Assembly: GCF_963576675.1 (NCBI RefSeq)
Contig: NC_088913.1
Location: forward strand, 23,701,001 to 23,765,000
Direction: 5' to 3'
Length of the DNA stretch: 64,000 nt
Source: Euphorbia lathyris
Taxonomy: Eukaryota; Streptophyta; Magnoliopsida; Malpighiales; Euphorbiaceae
Below the pieces are notes generated by a model. It had not been told where the DNA came from. It saw nothing but the letters and a program-made list of their open reading frames with translations, and did no database searches. Below are positions 43,009 through 53,889 of the stretch, piece after piece. Positions within the stretch are counted from its first letter, which is position 1. Each line of letters begins with the position of its first letter. Made by a program: the position numbers and the translations under genes.

Positions 43009-43370
43009 TAAAATAAATTACATATTGTTTTAAGGAACCAGTTTATAGAAAGATTGTGCATTATTTTCATAGTTGATATTAAAAAAACTGAAAGCAAAAA
43101 TTAAGTGTAATTTAATTTATTGGTGTAGATGTAGGTTGGCCCACTTTCTTCCTTCATTTTGGTGGACGCCCGGACTGCTTTGTATGAAGACCACAGCTTT
43201 CTCATGGAGAGACACGTAAGGGAGGGCAATTTTTTTTATCAGTATCCAAATGTGAATACTGTCTAATTGTGGATACTTAAAACTTGAAATGCTTTAGTGG
43301 TTAGATACCATGTTTTAAGACTTTGAAATTGCAGATCAGTCCTAAAAGAGAACCACTATGGATGCTCTAA

Positions 43371-43626
43371 AGCTGCTTTTGTATTTTTATCCAGAGAAGT
43401 TATCCTTGAGCTGTCAATTGTCAGTAACTATAATACAAACTAGAATTATGCATTGTTGTAAAGAAAAGTCTATTAGATCAAAGGGCTCTCTCTCTCTCTC
43501 TAAATGAACCTTTAAGTGAACCAGAACATACCCTTCTCATAACTAGATCCTAAGCCTATACCAACTTTCTTCATCAAAAAATTTGGACTGCATCTGACTC
43601 ACTAATTGTTGACCAATGGTTTTCAG
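43371..43626 (+). other. Intron remnant upstream of the PheRS exons
   Basis: Non-coding, with a CT microsatellite (about 43487-43501). It ends in TGGTTTTCAG, the acceptor of the first PheRS exon. Confidence 0.45.
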
Positions 43627-44250
43627 GACGACTGGTTGGAAGTCTTAGGTTCTGGTGTGACTGCGCAAGAAATGTTAAAGAAAAATGGCAGACCTAATAA
43701 CGTTGCTTGGGCTTTTGGACTTGGATTGGAGCGTCTTTCTATGGTTTTACTTGACATACCTGCTATTCAGCTTTTCTAGTCAAGTGACGAACGTTTCACT
43801 TCCCAGGTCAGTCCTGAATTATAATACTGTCATCTGATTTTCTTTTCCTCCATTGTCTCTATACCAGTCAGTTCATTTCAAGTTTGACCTTCTTTAATCA
43901 TAGTCAGTTGTATATTAAAGAACTAAGATGCATGAGTGACACATTTTTTCACTTTTTTTATGCAGTTTTCTAGTGGCCAATTGGGGGTCAAATTCAAGCC
44001 GTTCTCAAAGGTTTGCTAATGTTTTTCCAATGTCAATATGCATTTCTTTTCTTTTTCTTTTTCACATCCTTCCCTCTTTCACTTAGAAAGATTGGGTGAG
44101 TAGTGAACAACATTTTGGACACTTACGCCTAGACGTTTTTGCAGTATCCTCCATGTTATAAAGGTGTGAGCTTTTGGATCAATGAATCCTTCACTGAAAA
44201 CAATTTATGTGAAATTATAAGAGGAATTGCTAGGGGATCTTGTTGAGGAG
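43627..44250 (+). pseudogene. Organellar phenylalanyl-tRNA synthetase fragment (three exons)
   Basis: Exons 43627-43806, 43966-44010 and 44145-44250 with GT-AG introns encode the catalytic-domain end of the monomeric organellar Phe[81 protein letters not shown]. The enzyme charges tRNA-Phe in mitochondria and chloroplasts. Defects: TGG to TAG before SSDERF, and one extra base near 44231 that shifts the frame before the end of the third exon. Upstream exons and the anticodon-binding C-terminal domain are absent. Introns are kept, so it arose by DNA duplication, not retroposition. Confidence 0.9.
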
Positions 44251-44257
44251 GTATGCA

Positions 44258-44417
44258 TAGAGATCCTTGCTTATGGATAATCTGAAGAAAGCTAGGATTC
44301 TGGATAAGTGGAGGAATTTAATCGAGGCTTGTATTTCTTCTCTTGTTTTTCAAGTTTTGATTAATGGGGATATGTCTGAGGAGTTTACTTTGACCTGGGG
44401 TATCCGTCAAGGAGATC
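44258..44417 (+). pseudogene. LINE (L1-type) reverse transcriptase scrap
   Basis: About 50 codons resembling the plant L1 RT segment, with WRNLIEACISSLVFQVLING and TWGIRQGDP. It directly abuts the PheRS fragment on the left and a GC-rich hairpin segment on the right, which cuts it after RQGDP. Confidence 0.75.
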
Positions 44418-44419
44418 CA

Positions 44420-44615
44420 TGTCGGCGAAAACGGCATGGCCGTTCGTTCCACTTTACGATGGAACGAAAGGCGCTACCGTTCCACCGTAAAGTGGAACGG
44501 TGCCCACTGCCCGTTCCACCGTACGGCGGACACGAGCGTCGCAATCGTTCAGCCCATCGGTCGGACGATTGCGGCGCTCTGTTTAGGCCAAATTCAGGCC
44601 GAAATTTTATTTTTT
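44420..44615 (+). repeat. GC-rich serial hairpin segment (left)
   Basis: Contains CGTTCCACTTTACGATGGAACG, a stem of CCGTTCCAC with GTGGAACGG, and CGCAATCGT with ACGATTGCG. The end GTTTAGGCCAAATTCA and the motif GCCCGTTCCACCGTAC recur in the same orientation in the right segment (51720-51995). Confidence 0.75.
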
Positions 44616-44701
44616 GGGGTTATTACTTGGTTCGACCCGGCCTATGGTAATTCCCAAATGGTTTTTACGTATAAATGTTATAATGGTTTTGGTTTTTACA
44701 G

Positions 44702-46726
44702 GCTGATGTTGAAGAGAACCGTTCTGAAAAGAGACATACAAGGTCACGTGTTGTGACTGCCTCTGCCCGGAGGGAACGGGAGGACCAGATATTGATGGTG
44801 GATGCCCAGAGGGCTCAGGCTGTGGAGATGGCGGATGCTGTAGAGATGGACGGCGATGATGACTCTATACCTCCTCAGAGTTCATCCTCTGTGCGAGTAC
44901 CTACTAAGACCATACCGAGGGGTCCTAGCGGACGTTTTGCTTCTACAGCAGGGTCGTCTTCGGGTGAAAAATTTAAATTTACTTATATTATGTTATTTAT
45001 TCGTGATTATTATAAAATATACGAATATAATAAATGAGTTTACTGTAATTTCAGGTAGCAGCAAACGCTCGAAGAATGATGTAGAGGACGACTGGATCGT
45101 GAAGACCCCGGTTCCTGGGGGTCCTTCTGATGGTACTGTGATCTCGAGCTTCCTAGGACATATTGCCACTGCTATTTGGAGAGGGCAAGATAGGGGCCTC
45201 CTCATGTGTCAGACATGATCATTATACTGTGGGAAGCTGTGTGTATGGTACGGTGGTGCTTCTGAGCAGCTCTAGAACCGTATAGAGTCAACTGGATTGT
45301 CCCATTTACCCAATATCATGTATGGCCACATCGATGCGTCCCTGATTGTGGCTTTTGTGGAGCGGTGGCAGCTAGACACGTCATCATTTCACATGTCGTT
45401 TGGTGAGATGAGCATTATGTTGCATGATGTGTGGCAGATTTTGCGCATCCCCATCGATGGGGCTATGGTGACTGCTGATGCGAGTGTTGAGGAGCTTCAG
45501 TCTTGTGTGATGGAGTTGTTTAGTATGACTCGGGCGGAGTTACAGAAGGGTCACTATTTTAATGGCGGTATACGAGCGGCTTCTGTATTGGAATATTGTC
45601 AAGGAGATCGGATTGCTGATGCACAGGCTATTGCTTGGACGTTTCTGATGCTCGGTTGCACACTGTTCATGGACAAGAATGGAGACCTCATTCGACCTTC
45701 TTATCTGTTGGAGGTACAGAACTCTGTAGCTGGAGCCATTGGACTCTCGTGGGGCTCAGCTGCACTAGCATATCTATACCGTCATATAGGTATTGCTAGC
45801 AGAGGAGATTGCGGACAGATCACGGGTTGTCTGACACTGCTTCAGGCATGGATTTATGAGTACTTCCCATGCTTCAGGCCTCAGTGGGAGGGAGTCACAT
45901 TGGATCCAGCGATGCCGAGGGCTTGCATGTGGCCATCTATACCGTTGGAGAAAAGTGGGGATCGACTGAAATCATATCGTGTCTGGATTGATGAATTGAC
46001 TGCTGATGAGGTACAATTTCAATTTAATTAAAAAATCCAAATTCATTTACTTGTATTATTTGCATGTTAATGTTGTTGTATACGTCTGTAGGTGATGTGG
46101 ATGCCGTATGGTCCTGATGTCATTACGCATACCCCTAGGACGATATACGCCGGATGGATACGTTACAGGGATGTGATTGAGCCGTACATGCTGGGGATAT
46201 GCCTTCGCCAGTTAGGTTACATGAAGACCATACCCCGGCCGATCTTGAGGCCATTAAAGTCTATTCGTCCTTGGTCCAGCTTGAAGTATCGGGTAGAAGT
46301 GCCCCCCGATATGGCGGAGGATCTTTGGACCTCGTTTCCCGAGGCTTGCATGCTTATATTGTCTTGGTTCACTCTTGCACGGACTCATTCAGACTGTGAG
46401 GAGCAGTACATGCCATGGTACTGTCTGCATTCACACCCTCAGCTACTACCGGATATGCTTGAACCCGGACCGGTTATTCATACTCGCTCGAACAGCGAAG
46501 TGGTAAGTAATTTAATTTTTAATCAATTTATTTACAACTATCAGAATGAAATCAAATGAATTGATATTTATTCATATTGGGTTATTTCTTTTGCTAGTGG
46601 GTTAGCCATTCGGCTAACTGGGGAGAAGGTGCATTGGACGCGATGAACCTTTTTGACGAGGATGTTGCGGCTGAGTGGAGACAGTCGTACGATCAGATTT
46701 TGGATGCTTGGAATTCGGCCAAGTGA
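44702..46726 (+). pseudogene. PMD protein gene of the MULE
   Basis: Exons: 44702-44963 (from an acceptor TTTTTACAG; ADVEENRSEKRHTRSR), 45055-46010 (main PMD), 46092-46502 and 46598-46726, all with GT-AG borders. The main exon has FVERWQLDTSSFHMSFGEM, DVWQILRIPIDGAMV, WGSAALAYLYRHIG and VWIDELTADE. Later exons have WMPYGPDVI and TLARTHSDCEEQYMPWYC, ending WNSAK. This layout matches the 'serine/threonine phosphatase 7 long-form homologue' type PMD proteins of plant transposons. Two in-frame stops (TGA 45216, TAG about 45270) interrupt the main exon's first part, and no first exon with ATG is recognisable, so it is probably inactive. Confidence 0.78.
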
Positions 46727-46779
46727 TTTGTGGTTGTGTTTTTAGTACTTTTTATTAGCGGTATATGGACGTTGGCATT

Positions 46780-46940
46780 TGAGTACTTTTTGGCATTCAG
46801 ATAATATCTTTTATTATGTACGTTTTTACTGGATTATTCGGATAATATCTTTTATTATGTACGTTGTCATTTTAGTCATTCAGATAATATCTTTTATTAT
46901 GTACGTTATCATTTTAGTACTTTTTGACATTCAGATAATC
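46780..46940. repeat. Tandem repeat of about 48 bp, 3-4 copies
   Basis: The repeated core is CAGATAATATCTTTTATTAT followed by GTACGTT, just after the PMD stop codon. Confidence 0.8.
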
Positions 46941-47280
46941 AAAACAACAACTATTTGTTATCCAGAATCAACATGGAACACATAAAAAGCTATCCAGATT
47001 AATACAGATCAATATAGAATCATTACAGTCACAATACAGACATAAAATGTAACTCGAATGAACTAAACTGAATCAAAACAGCAACTGTTTGTTATCCAGA
47101 ATCTATCCAGAATCAACATGGAACGCATAAAAAGCTATCCAGATTAATACAGATCAATATAGAATCATTACAGTCACAATACAGACATAAAATGTAACTC
47201 GAATGAACTAAACTGAATCAAAACAGCAACTGTTTGTTATCCAAAATCTATCCAGAATCAATATGGAACGCATAAAATGC
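46941..47280. repeat. 145-bp tandem repeat between the convergent MULE genes
   Basis: Units begin AAAACARCAACTRTTTGTTA at 46941, 47075 and 47220; the first is shorter by 11 bp. They are nearly identical, pointing to recent duplication. The array overlaps the 3' region of the transposase gene. Confidence 0.85.
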
Positions 47281-48985
47281 TATCCAAATCTAAGTTGAAC
47301 CAGTCTTGTCCATTGTGTTGTCCTAGTTGCATAAATGCGATCCCACCCTTCAACGTTACGTTCATGGTGCCCCTTCCACCATTCTATTACAGGAGGGACT
47401 GGAAAATTAGGAGATAAATTTAAACGAATATAGTGGCGACAGTGCGTACCCAAATGAGCTATGCAGATCTCTCGTTCTGGTCTTGTAGCAGTGGAAGGGG
47501 CATACACTGGTAAAATAGTACCACAAAAAGTAGAGTTATTTCCATCAACGTAACCAAAAAACATTACAGCAGCATTGTACAATGTAGCAATCAGAAACAT
47601 GTCATCATAAGCGAGCATCCAATGCTCCTGCGAACAAGCTCCACCGTCCCAAGTGATTCTATTAATTGTTGCATCAACACCGTCAATTAACACAGATTCA
47701 TACCGAGAACGGTTAGCAATTACTTCATTCCTTATGTGATGCCTGACTGATTGCCACTTCTCTTCGGTGCCAAAAATGTAGGAAGAAACAACACGGAAGC
47801 CACAATTTCCATCACCGACTACGTCGTAATATGTTTCAACTACGGCTTAATGATCCCAATTACTTTGTCAGAATGAATAAAATCATTAACTTCGTACGTA
47901 TTTCCATCTGCATTGAATCAAAATAAGATATTGTAAACCGCACATAACTTATGTTAAGTGTAAATGAATTAGATATTGCAAAACTGTATTACCTGAGGAT
48001 GCAAAATTATGAACAGATGATGAAGAGCTTTTCCTACCACTTCTACCACGGCTCCTAGACGAACTACTAGAACGAGCACGTCCCCGCCGAGGTTCGTTGT
48101 ACTCCCAGGCACTAGGCATACGTTTTGTAGATTTACCCAACTTCGGTCGTCCTCGAACGTTAATTTTCACATCAGGTTCGGTGTAATGTGCTTGATCAGG
48201 GTGTAGTTGATCATGTATAAGTATTGAAATGTTTCGCAGCAAGGCTGGGTCACCTTTAGATACCTGGTCGACTAAGGATTTAAAATATCTCTGATCCTCT
48301 GTCTGATCATTACACCCTTCAGTTTCATGAGTCTGGCCATAATTAATCAAAAATGTTCTCCATAACACATGAACCCTCTCAACACTGATAAGATCACCGG
48401 ACTCATAAGCTTGTTTGATCTCGCATGCACATGGTATCTGATGAGAGGTTCTCAATACACATCCACAACGCGCATTCACTTCATGGCTCAGACTTCTCAT
48501 GTGAGCTAACTCAACATTGATTAGTTGCATGCAGTAGTGTGAGACTTTGCATACCAGGTGGTTAAAGGGGAATTCGGAGTAAGAGACTCCTTTACGAAGC
48601 CTGGACTGCTCAAGCATGTACCTAATAAGAACATAAACATACCATCAGTTGACTGAGATTTACAAATACATGATAAGAATACAAACATCTTCCAATAGAA
48701 CTTATTGAAAATACCTGATATGAGATGCCTGGGCTTCTATCTGCTTATGAACCTTTTGCCATACCGTATCCAGTGATCCTTTGGATGTATTGAGCCATTG
48801 TTTCATACTCGCATGTTCGCTCTCCACATGACAAGTGGTAGTGTTGCCAAAATGTAAGAAATTTTCCGTCCATGCAACAACAAACTTCTCCTTATGCACC
48901 AACCACGTCTCCTCAACGTACGAAATAAGAGTTTGGTACCTGCTCATCGAATCCTTCATCTTGCCGAGATTGTCCTCGTACTCCG

Positions 48986-50468
48986 TGTTAAGCCCAAAAT
49001 ATACCTAAAATATCATCAATAATTACATCAATATTGCTACGAATTTATGCTATTTATACCTATTTAGAATGCTTTTACTTTCGAATATGTTTCTTTCATG
49101 CAAGGTACATAAATATTTGGTAAAATCCAAATAGGAGTAAAAAGAGCTCAAAAATAGAAGAAAAGCCTACAAAAGGAGTCGAAGACGATGAAAATTAATA
49201 ACGCCAAGTCGAGGACACGAATGAGAGCTGGAAAACCAAAAATGCTCCGTGCCGCGATCGCGGCTTTCCCTTTTCACGGTCGCGACACGCGTCGCCAGGC
49301 ATTTTTCCCCTTCGTTTGAAGACCACTTGATGCTCCCCCATTCTCGGTACGAGCAGGAGATTTGGAAGCCTAGTTACACACTTTCGTTTTCGACGGAACG
49401 CGATCATTCGAATGGATAAGAATGTCCCTTCACAAGGTATACGTCTCTCCACAATGGATACGTCTTTCCACAACGGACACGACACTTCGATCAATACTCT
49501 TCAACATCTATAAATAAAGAGTTGATGGAGAGTTGAAAAATATGATGTGATATGTGTAGAAGAAAGAAATTAGTGTAGAATTTATGCAGAAATTCCGAGT
49601 CAAGTGATTCAGAAGTTAGATTTAGATTCTGTAAAAAGCAATATAATGTACACACATTGTTTACTAAATAATAACAAATTCAGTAGCGTTTAGGCATTGT
49701 TCCAGTTTAGTTTTCATTTTGGTAGTGGACCGACCCAGTCTCTATTACGAAGATTCAACGAGAAGATTGAGTAGAGGATTCGCCCCTGAGCCTGACAAAC
49801 TCGAACGAAACCCAAGGAAAGGATTGACAACCCGTTCACTTGCACGCCGTCGAAGAATTCAATGCTCCATGTTCTCTATAAACTTGTATCAATTTATATT
49901 TCATCTAATAAAGTCTGTTCTATTCGATAGATTATTATGTAGCACTTTGGTAAATGAGCCGAAGTGGATTGATGCTGGTGTTTTCATTAAAACGTATTTA
50001 ATTTAAATCTTTACAAGGAAACTTTTTTGAACACTTAGGCAAATTATCATCTAGAAAGAGTTTTAATTTGATTAAGGGCAACTATCCCGAAAGGGTTTTG
50101 TCACGTTCAAAGCTAATTAATTAGAGGTTCCGTCATTTATTTCATCGTTATAATTCATACAAAGTTGAAAGTTGTTTCTTTGCTTAATGCAAACAAATAT
50201 ACCTGCTTACTTTTCTAAAGTACTAAAATGTTCCTGTTTTGCAAATTCAATCTTAAATCAGATATTTTCTAACAATCTTCATATTCTAATCTAATTCTTA
50301 TTCTAGCTATTTCAAAACCAAAACCGATTAAACGATTTTTCCATATTATAAACCTTAAATTAGTTTTAACCGATTGTAAAGAAGTTTTGTTAAAAAAGCG
50401 TTCCCTGTGGGATTGATATCTTTTATTACTACAAGCGTATACCGTGCACTTGCGGAAATCGCTCAACA
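48986..50468 (+). mobile_element. Solo LTR C
   Basis: TGTTAAGCCCAAAAT...ATCGCTCAACA, 1483 bp, with perfect target duplication CTCCG at 48981-48985 and 50469-50473. Near its end the words TGTGGGATTGATATC and CCGTGCACTTGCGG are typical of U5 ends of several plant gypsy families. TATA motif CTATAAATAAAG at about 49510. It splits the transposase coding exon, and the coding sequence continues in frame across the duplication. Confidence 0.92.
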
Positions 50469-51719
50469 CTCCGCAATGGATAAAGATTCAATTAATGTTC
50501 TCCATTTTCCATTCTTGAATTTGCCGGCAATTGATTTGTCTCCCATGATTCTGTATGCCCGATCTTCTACATCCTTGTTTATATGCCATGTGCATAGCAA
50601 ATGTGCTGTATGTGGGAAAACATCCAGAATCAGTTTCAACAACCCCAACTCCCTATCACTGACGATAACAGTTGGGTTGAGATCAAACTCAATCAAAACC
50701 CTCAGCCGCTGCAGGACCCAACGGTAACTTCCTTCAGTCTTATCTTTAATGATGGCATATGCGATCTTGAAATTGTTATTGCAAGGCGTCATCCCAACAA
50801 TTTCAACATGACATTTTGTACTTGTTGGTTTTGTACGTGGAATCAATGCCGATGTACCAGTGATAAGTCTTGAATAAATCTACTGATTCTGGATGTGCCA
50901 TAAACACATGTGTAATGACGCTGGAATCACCCTCAGTTTGCGTATAAAGAGCATACTTGTTCTCGAGAGCGATATGATAGAACTCACTAGCCAAGTCTCT
51001 ACCTTCAAACCCATCATTCCTCATCTTATCTCTATAGTTGTAGACGTGTTTAATTGTTGGGTGGTCTTCAGGATGCTTTTCTTTAACGGCTGCTAAAATA
51101 GCACAAGGCTTTGCTTGAGCCGAACTCATATCACGAACGATTAATTTAGATGCGATACTGAGTCCGCTCATCTGCCGACTTCCCTCTAGATACACACGTA
51201 ACGAATGATTGTGCTGACCATTTAATCCAGCCTTAGCCTTTATCCCCCAACCAGTAAGGTCTGACCGTTGATAGGCTTTAACCTCAAATTTACACCTGCA
51301 CGCTTTAGTTTTCGTTTTTCGTATTAACCCTGCATCATCTGTTTTCCCTCTGTAGCGTTCACCCCGTGAACATCTCAATTGCTTTTTCTTTCCACCATTT
51401 TTATGCGAAGATATTGTAATCTCAAACCCAATTCGAATAGCTACCTGTTTTGCCCAAGTAACAGCATCTTCACACGAAGCGAAAACGGTGTCCGTTATAA
51501 AACGAGAACTGTAATCAATGACATCCGGTTGCCAATCTTCTAACGATTCCTAAATATATAAAAAATGCATAATATGTATTAACAATACGCAAAAAAATGT
51601 TAAAAAATGACATTCGGTTGCATAATAGGTATTAACAATACATGTAAAAATTTAAAAATTTAAATTTAGGGCTTAGTCGGGTTAAAAAATACAATTCCGA
51701 GCTTGTTCGGGTCTCGTAT

Positions 51720-51995
51720 AGGCTAAACGGACAGGCTGCCCGGTTAAAATGCGGCAAATTGGTCAAATTATGCCTAAATGGGCAGCCTGCCCGTTCCACC
51801 GTACGTGGGAACGGGAAAGTCACGCCGCGCGCGCCGACTGCGGAACGAGCGGCATGCGCTGCTCGTTCCGCAGGCCGAACGGGCAGCGCGCTCCGCTCGT
51901 TCGGCCCGCGGAACGAGCAGCGCATGCCGCTCGTTCCGTAGGCCGAACGGGCAGTTCGGCCGTGCGGACGAACAGCATCGGCCGCCCGTTTAGGC
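51720..51995 (-). repeat. GC-rich serial hairpin segment in transposase intron 1
   Basis: Lies in the first intron (51550-52070) of the transposase gene. CGGAACGAGCGGCATGCGCT (from about 51841) and its exact complement-reverse end at about 51938 form a 31-bp inverted repeat around a smaller palindrome (AGGCCGAACG / CGTTCGGCC). CCCGTTCCAC and GTGGGAACGGG form another stem at about 51790. Open frames in several registers here are artefacts of the composition. Confidence 0.8.
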
Positions 51996-52112
51996 CAATT
52001 CAATTAAAAAAATAAATAAATTCAAAAAACGAAATTTAAATTTAAATTTAAATTTATATCGTAGGATTACCTCTTGTATGAAATCATGGTCTTCGGGAAT
52101 TATCGGGTCCAT

Positions 52113-52255
52113 TTTCGTCCAATTAGAGTTTTTAGGCTTGGGAGAAAAAGAGAGGAAAAAAAAGTTTTGGTTTTTGAGTTTAAATTATGAGGAGGGCATA
52201 ATTGTCAAAACAGTGCGGTAGGTGGAAAAACATATTGCGGCAAATAGCAGCCCAC
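52113..52255 (-). promoter_or_regulatory. Upstream region and right terminus of the large MULE
   Basis: The region between the transposase start codon and the inferred terminus at about 52255. Purine-rich leader (GAGAAAAAGAGAGGAAAAAA on the plus strand). The terminal sequence contains AATTATGCCC and TTTGCCGCAA on the minus strand, words often present in MULE terminal repeats. Confidence 0.45.
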
Positions 52256-53333
52256 TTGTTTAAACGAGAGAATCTATATAGCTGAACTATCAGTAGCTGC
52301 CTTGCAATCTGAAATAACAAGCAATCTAACGATATCATTCTCTTTAACAAAAATGAGACCATTTAAACCGGACATGCCCCACTAATCTATTTTTAAATAT
52401 ATTAATTATGATTATTATTTTTATATAATTATTGATTAAATTAAGGGTTAATTTCAAATAAACCTCTGTGGTTTCACATATTTTCAGATTGATACCTGTG
52501 GTTAGTAAAATTTCATTTTTCCAAATTTGGCTGATACCCCTTTGGTTTCATATATATTGACATGTTGTTTATAATTGTGTTAATAACGTGTACACCAAAT
52601 ATTTGAGATAATTTTTTATGATGAACTTGTATGTTACAAACTTAATTATTATTAGTTTGACAAGTTTCTTTTATCTTAGTATTAAATTGTTCATAAGTGC
52701 ACTGGTTGAACCTGTTCAAGCCTGCTTTGTATAGATTGGGGTTGGATATATTAAGGAATATTCACATGTACATTAATGACCAAGTGAATTTGATCATTAA
52801 CTATTAGATATAGGTTTAATAAATCTAAGCTTTAGAATACTTTGAATCTCCACTTTATGATATATTATTTTTTATTGATCAATTAACCTTTGTATATGTC
52901 AATTGTATAAAATTGTTTATTATCTTGATTATTTATTGGATTATTGAATTGATCAAATAAATTTAGTAGTTCATATATCTAAACTTATTAAATTTAGTAA
53001 GCCTAGATCTAATGTTGAATAATCATAATTTGATCATTCAAGATCCAAATAACATTATTATAATTATTAATAATATATTATTTTTTATTGATCAGTTAAT
53101 TTTTTTTTCTTTCGAAAAGGATCAATTAATCTTTGTGTGTATGTCAAATGTAAAAAATTGTTTATTATCTTGATTATTTATTTGATTAGTGTGTAGTAAT
53201 TTACTGGTGTAGTAGATTTGACTATAAAAATGTTGGACCCATTGTTATTGCCCATAAAGTGAAAGGCTCTAATTGAAATAAATCACCATGTTTAATTTAC
53301 TTATAACTATCATAAATGAAATACTAATATCAA
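52256..53333. other. AT-rich unassigned sequence
   Basis: No gene seen. Near 52445-52560 the phrase AAATAAACCTCTGTGGTTTC and GATACCCCTTTGGTTTC resemble MULE-type terminal repeats (compare AAATAAACCTTGTGGTTTG at 41448), but no partner end is found. TGATCAATTAACCTTTGT-type phrases recur at 52877 and 53118. Confidence 0.4.
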
Positions 53334-53889
53334 TTAATACATCATTTTCCCTCAACTTTCAGGGTTAATTTACTTAATACATCATTTGTTGCCTCAACTT
53401 GTCCAAAAAGGTTGAATGATTTTGTAAACTTTCAAAATGTTCTGATAGCTTCCTCAACTTATATAAAATATTCAATTAGCATCCTAAACTTGCGTAAAAT
53501 ATAATCAATTAATCACTCGCTTGCAAAAATAAATTAAATATAAAAGATGTATTACATGCGTCTAAAAAAATGAAACGACCAAAGCCAGGATACACAGTTC
53601 TAAAGTTTTATAGTTAGCAAATAAAAACTTTTTTAATCTATCATGTAATAATACTCGTGCAACACATCTTCGCAACTTACCTTTTTTAACTAAATGATTA
53701 ATTAACTAACCATTTTATACAAATCGCAAAAGCTATTGAAACACTTTGAAAGTTCAAAAAATCAATCCAATTTTTTTGGACAAATTCAAGGAACAAATGA
53801 CATATTAAGTCATTTCTTAATATTAAAAACCAATCAAATTTTTTAGACAAATTCAAAGGATAAAATGACATATTAAGTCACTTCTTAAT
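53334..53889. repeat. Fold-back (inverted-repeat) element
   Basis: The left arm, from about 53334 (TTAATACATCATTTGTTGCC, CTCAACTTGTCC), and the right arm, to 53889 (GGACAAATTCAAGGAACAAA, TGACATATTAAGTCA), are imperfect inverted repeats of about 150 bp around a 200-bp centre. The outermost part of each arm is itself duplicated (period about 70 bp). This fits an old MITE or MULE-type fold-back element. Confidence 0.65.

Larger units (their letters stand above)
41093..43367. mobile_element. Harbinger/Tourist-like MITE, interrupted by a Pack-MULE
   Basis: Ends GAGCAAGTCTAGTGGTTGG (left) and, reversed, GAGCATCCATAGTGGTTC (right), with 3-bp duplication TAA (41090-41092 and 43368-43370), as in PIF/Harbinger-type MITEs. 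Without the nested element it would be about 690 bp. The interior holds the GGTCTCACAC word common in such MITEs. No transposase. A coding-looking stretch around 43165-43225 is unexplained. Confidence 0.55.
47281..52112 (-). pseudogene. MULE transposase: FAR1-like, MULE, SWIM and OTU domains
   Basis: Minus strand. Exon 1 is 52112-52071 (MDPIIPEDHDFIQE). Exon 2, from 51549, has a FAR1-like DNA-binding region (FASCEDAVTWAKQVAIRIGF, QLRCSRGERY). The MULE catalytic domain follows: WYIGIDSTYKTNKYK, DRELGLLKLILDVFPHTAHL and LCTWHI. A shift near 50805 breaks it, and solo LTR C interrupts it at 50468-48986. It resumes (ETWLVHKEKFVVAWTENFLH) to about 48716. The next exon (about 48620-47994) has a SWIM zinc-binding motif (CGCVLRTSHQIPCAC) and an R/S-rich tail. 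The last exon (47907-47281) has an OTU-like cysteine protease domain: VVGDGNCGFRVVSSY and, near the end, HCRHYIRLNL. A frame disturbance lies near 47855. It would bind the element ends and move it; inactive here. Confidence 0.85.
44420..52255. mobile_element. Large MULE with convergent PMD and transposase genes
   Basis: Contains a PMD gene (plus, 44702-46726) and a multi-domain MULE transposase gene (minus, 52112-47281), ending tail to tail around tandem repeats (46780-47280). The right terminus is probably near 52255: read on the minus strand GGGCTGCTATTTGCCGCAAT and, later, GTTTTGACAATTATGCCC resemble MULE termini. No matching left terminus was found, so the left border (the LINE junction) is inferred and the left end may be lost. 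Solo LTR C lies in the transposase gene. Confidence 0.65.

Noticed and set aside
44420..44700. First exon of the MULE PMD gene
   Set aside because: Open stretches exist, but they are hairpin repeats and no start with a consistent donor to the acceptor at 44701 could be fixed.
51632..52015. Overlapping open frames in the GC-rich segment
   Set aside because: They lie in an intron of the MULE transposase gene and reflect palindromic GC-rich repeats.
52445..52560. End of another MULE
   Set aside because: Wording resembles MULE termini, but no inverted partner or 9-bp duplication was found, so it is only mentioned in the spacer entry.
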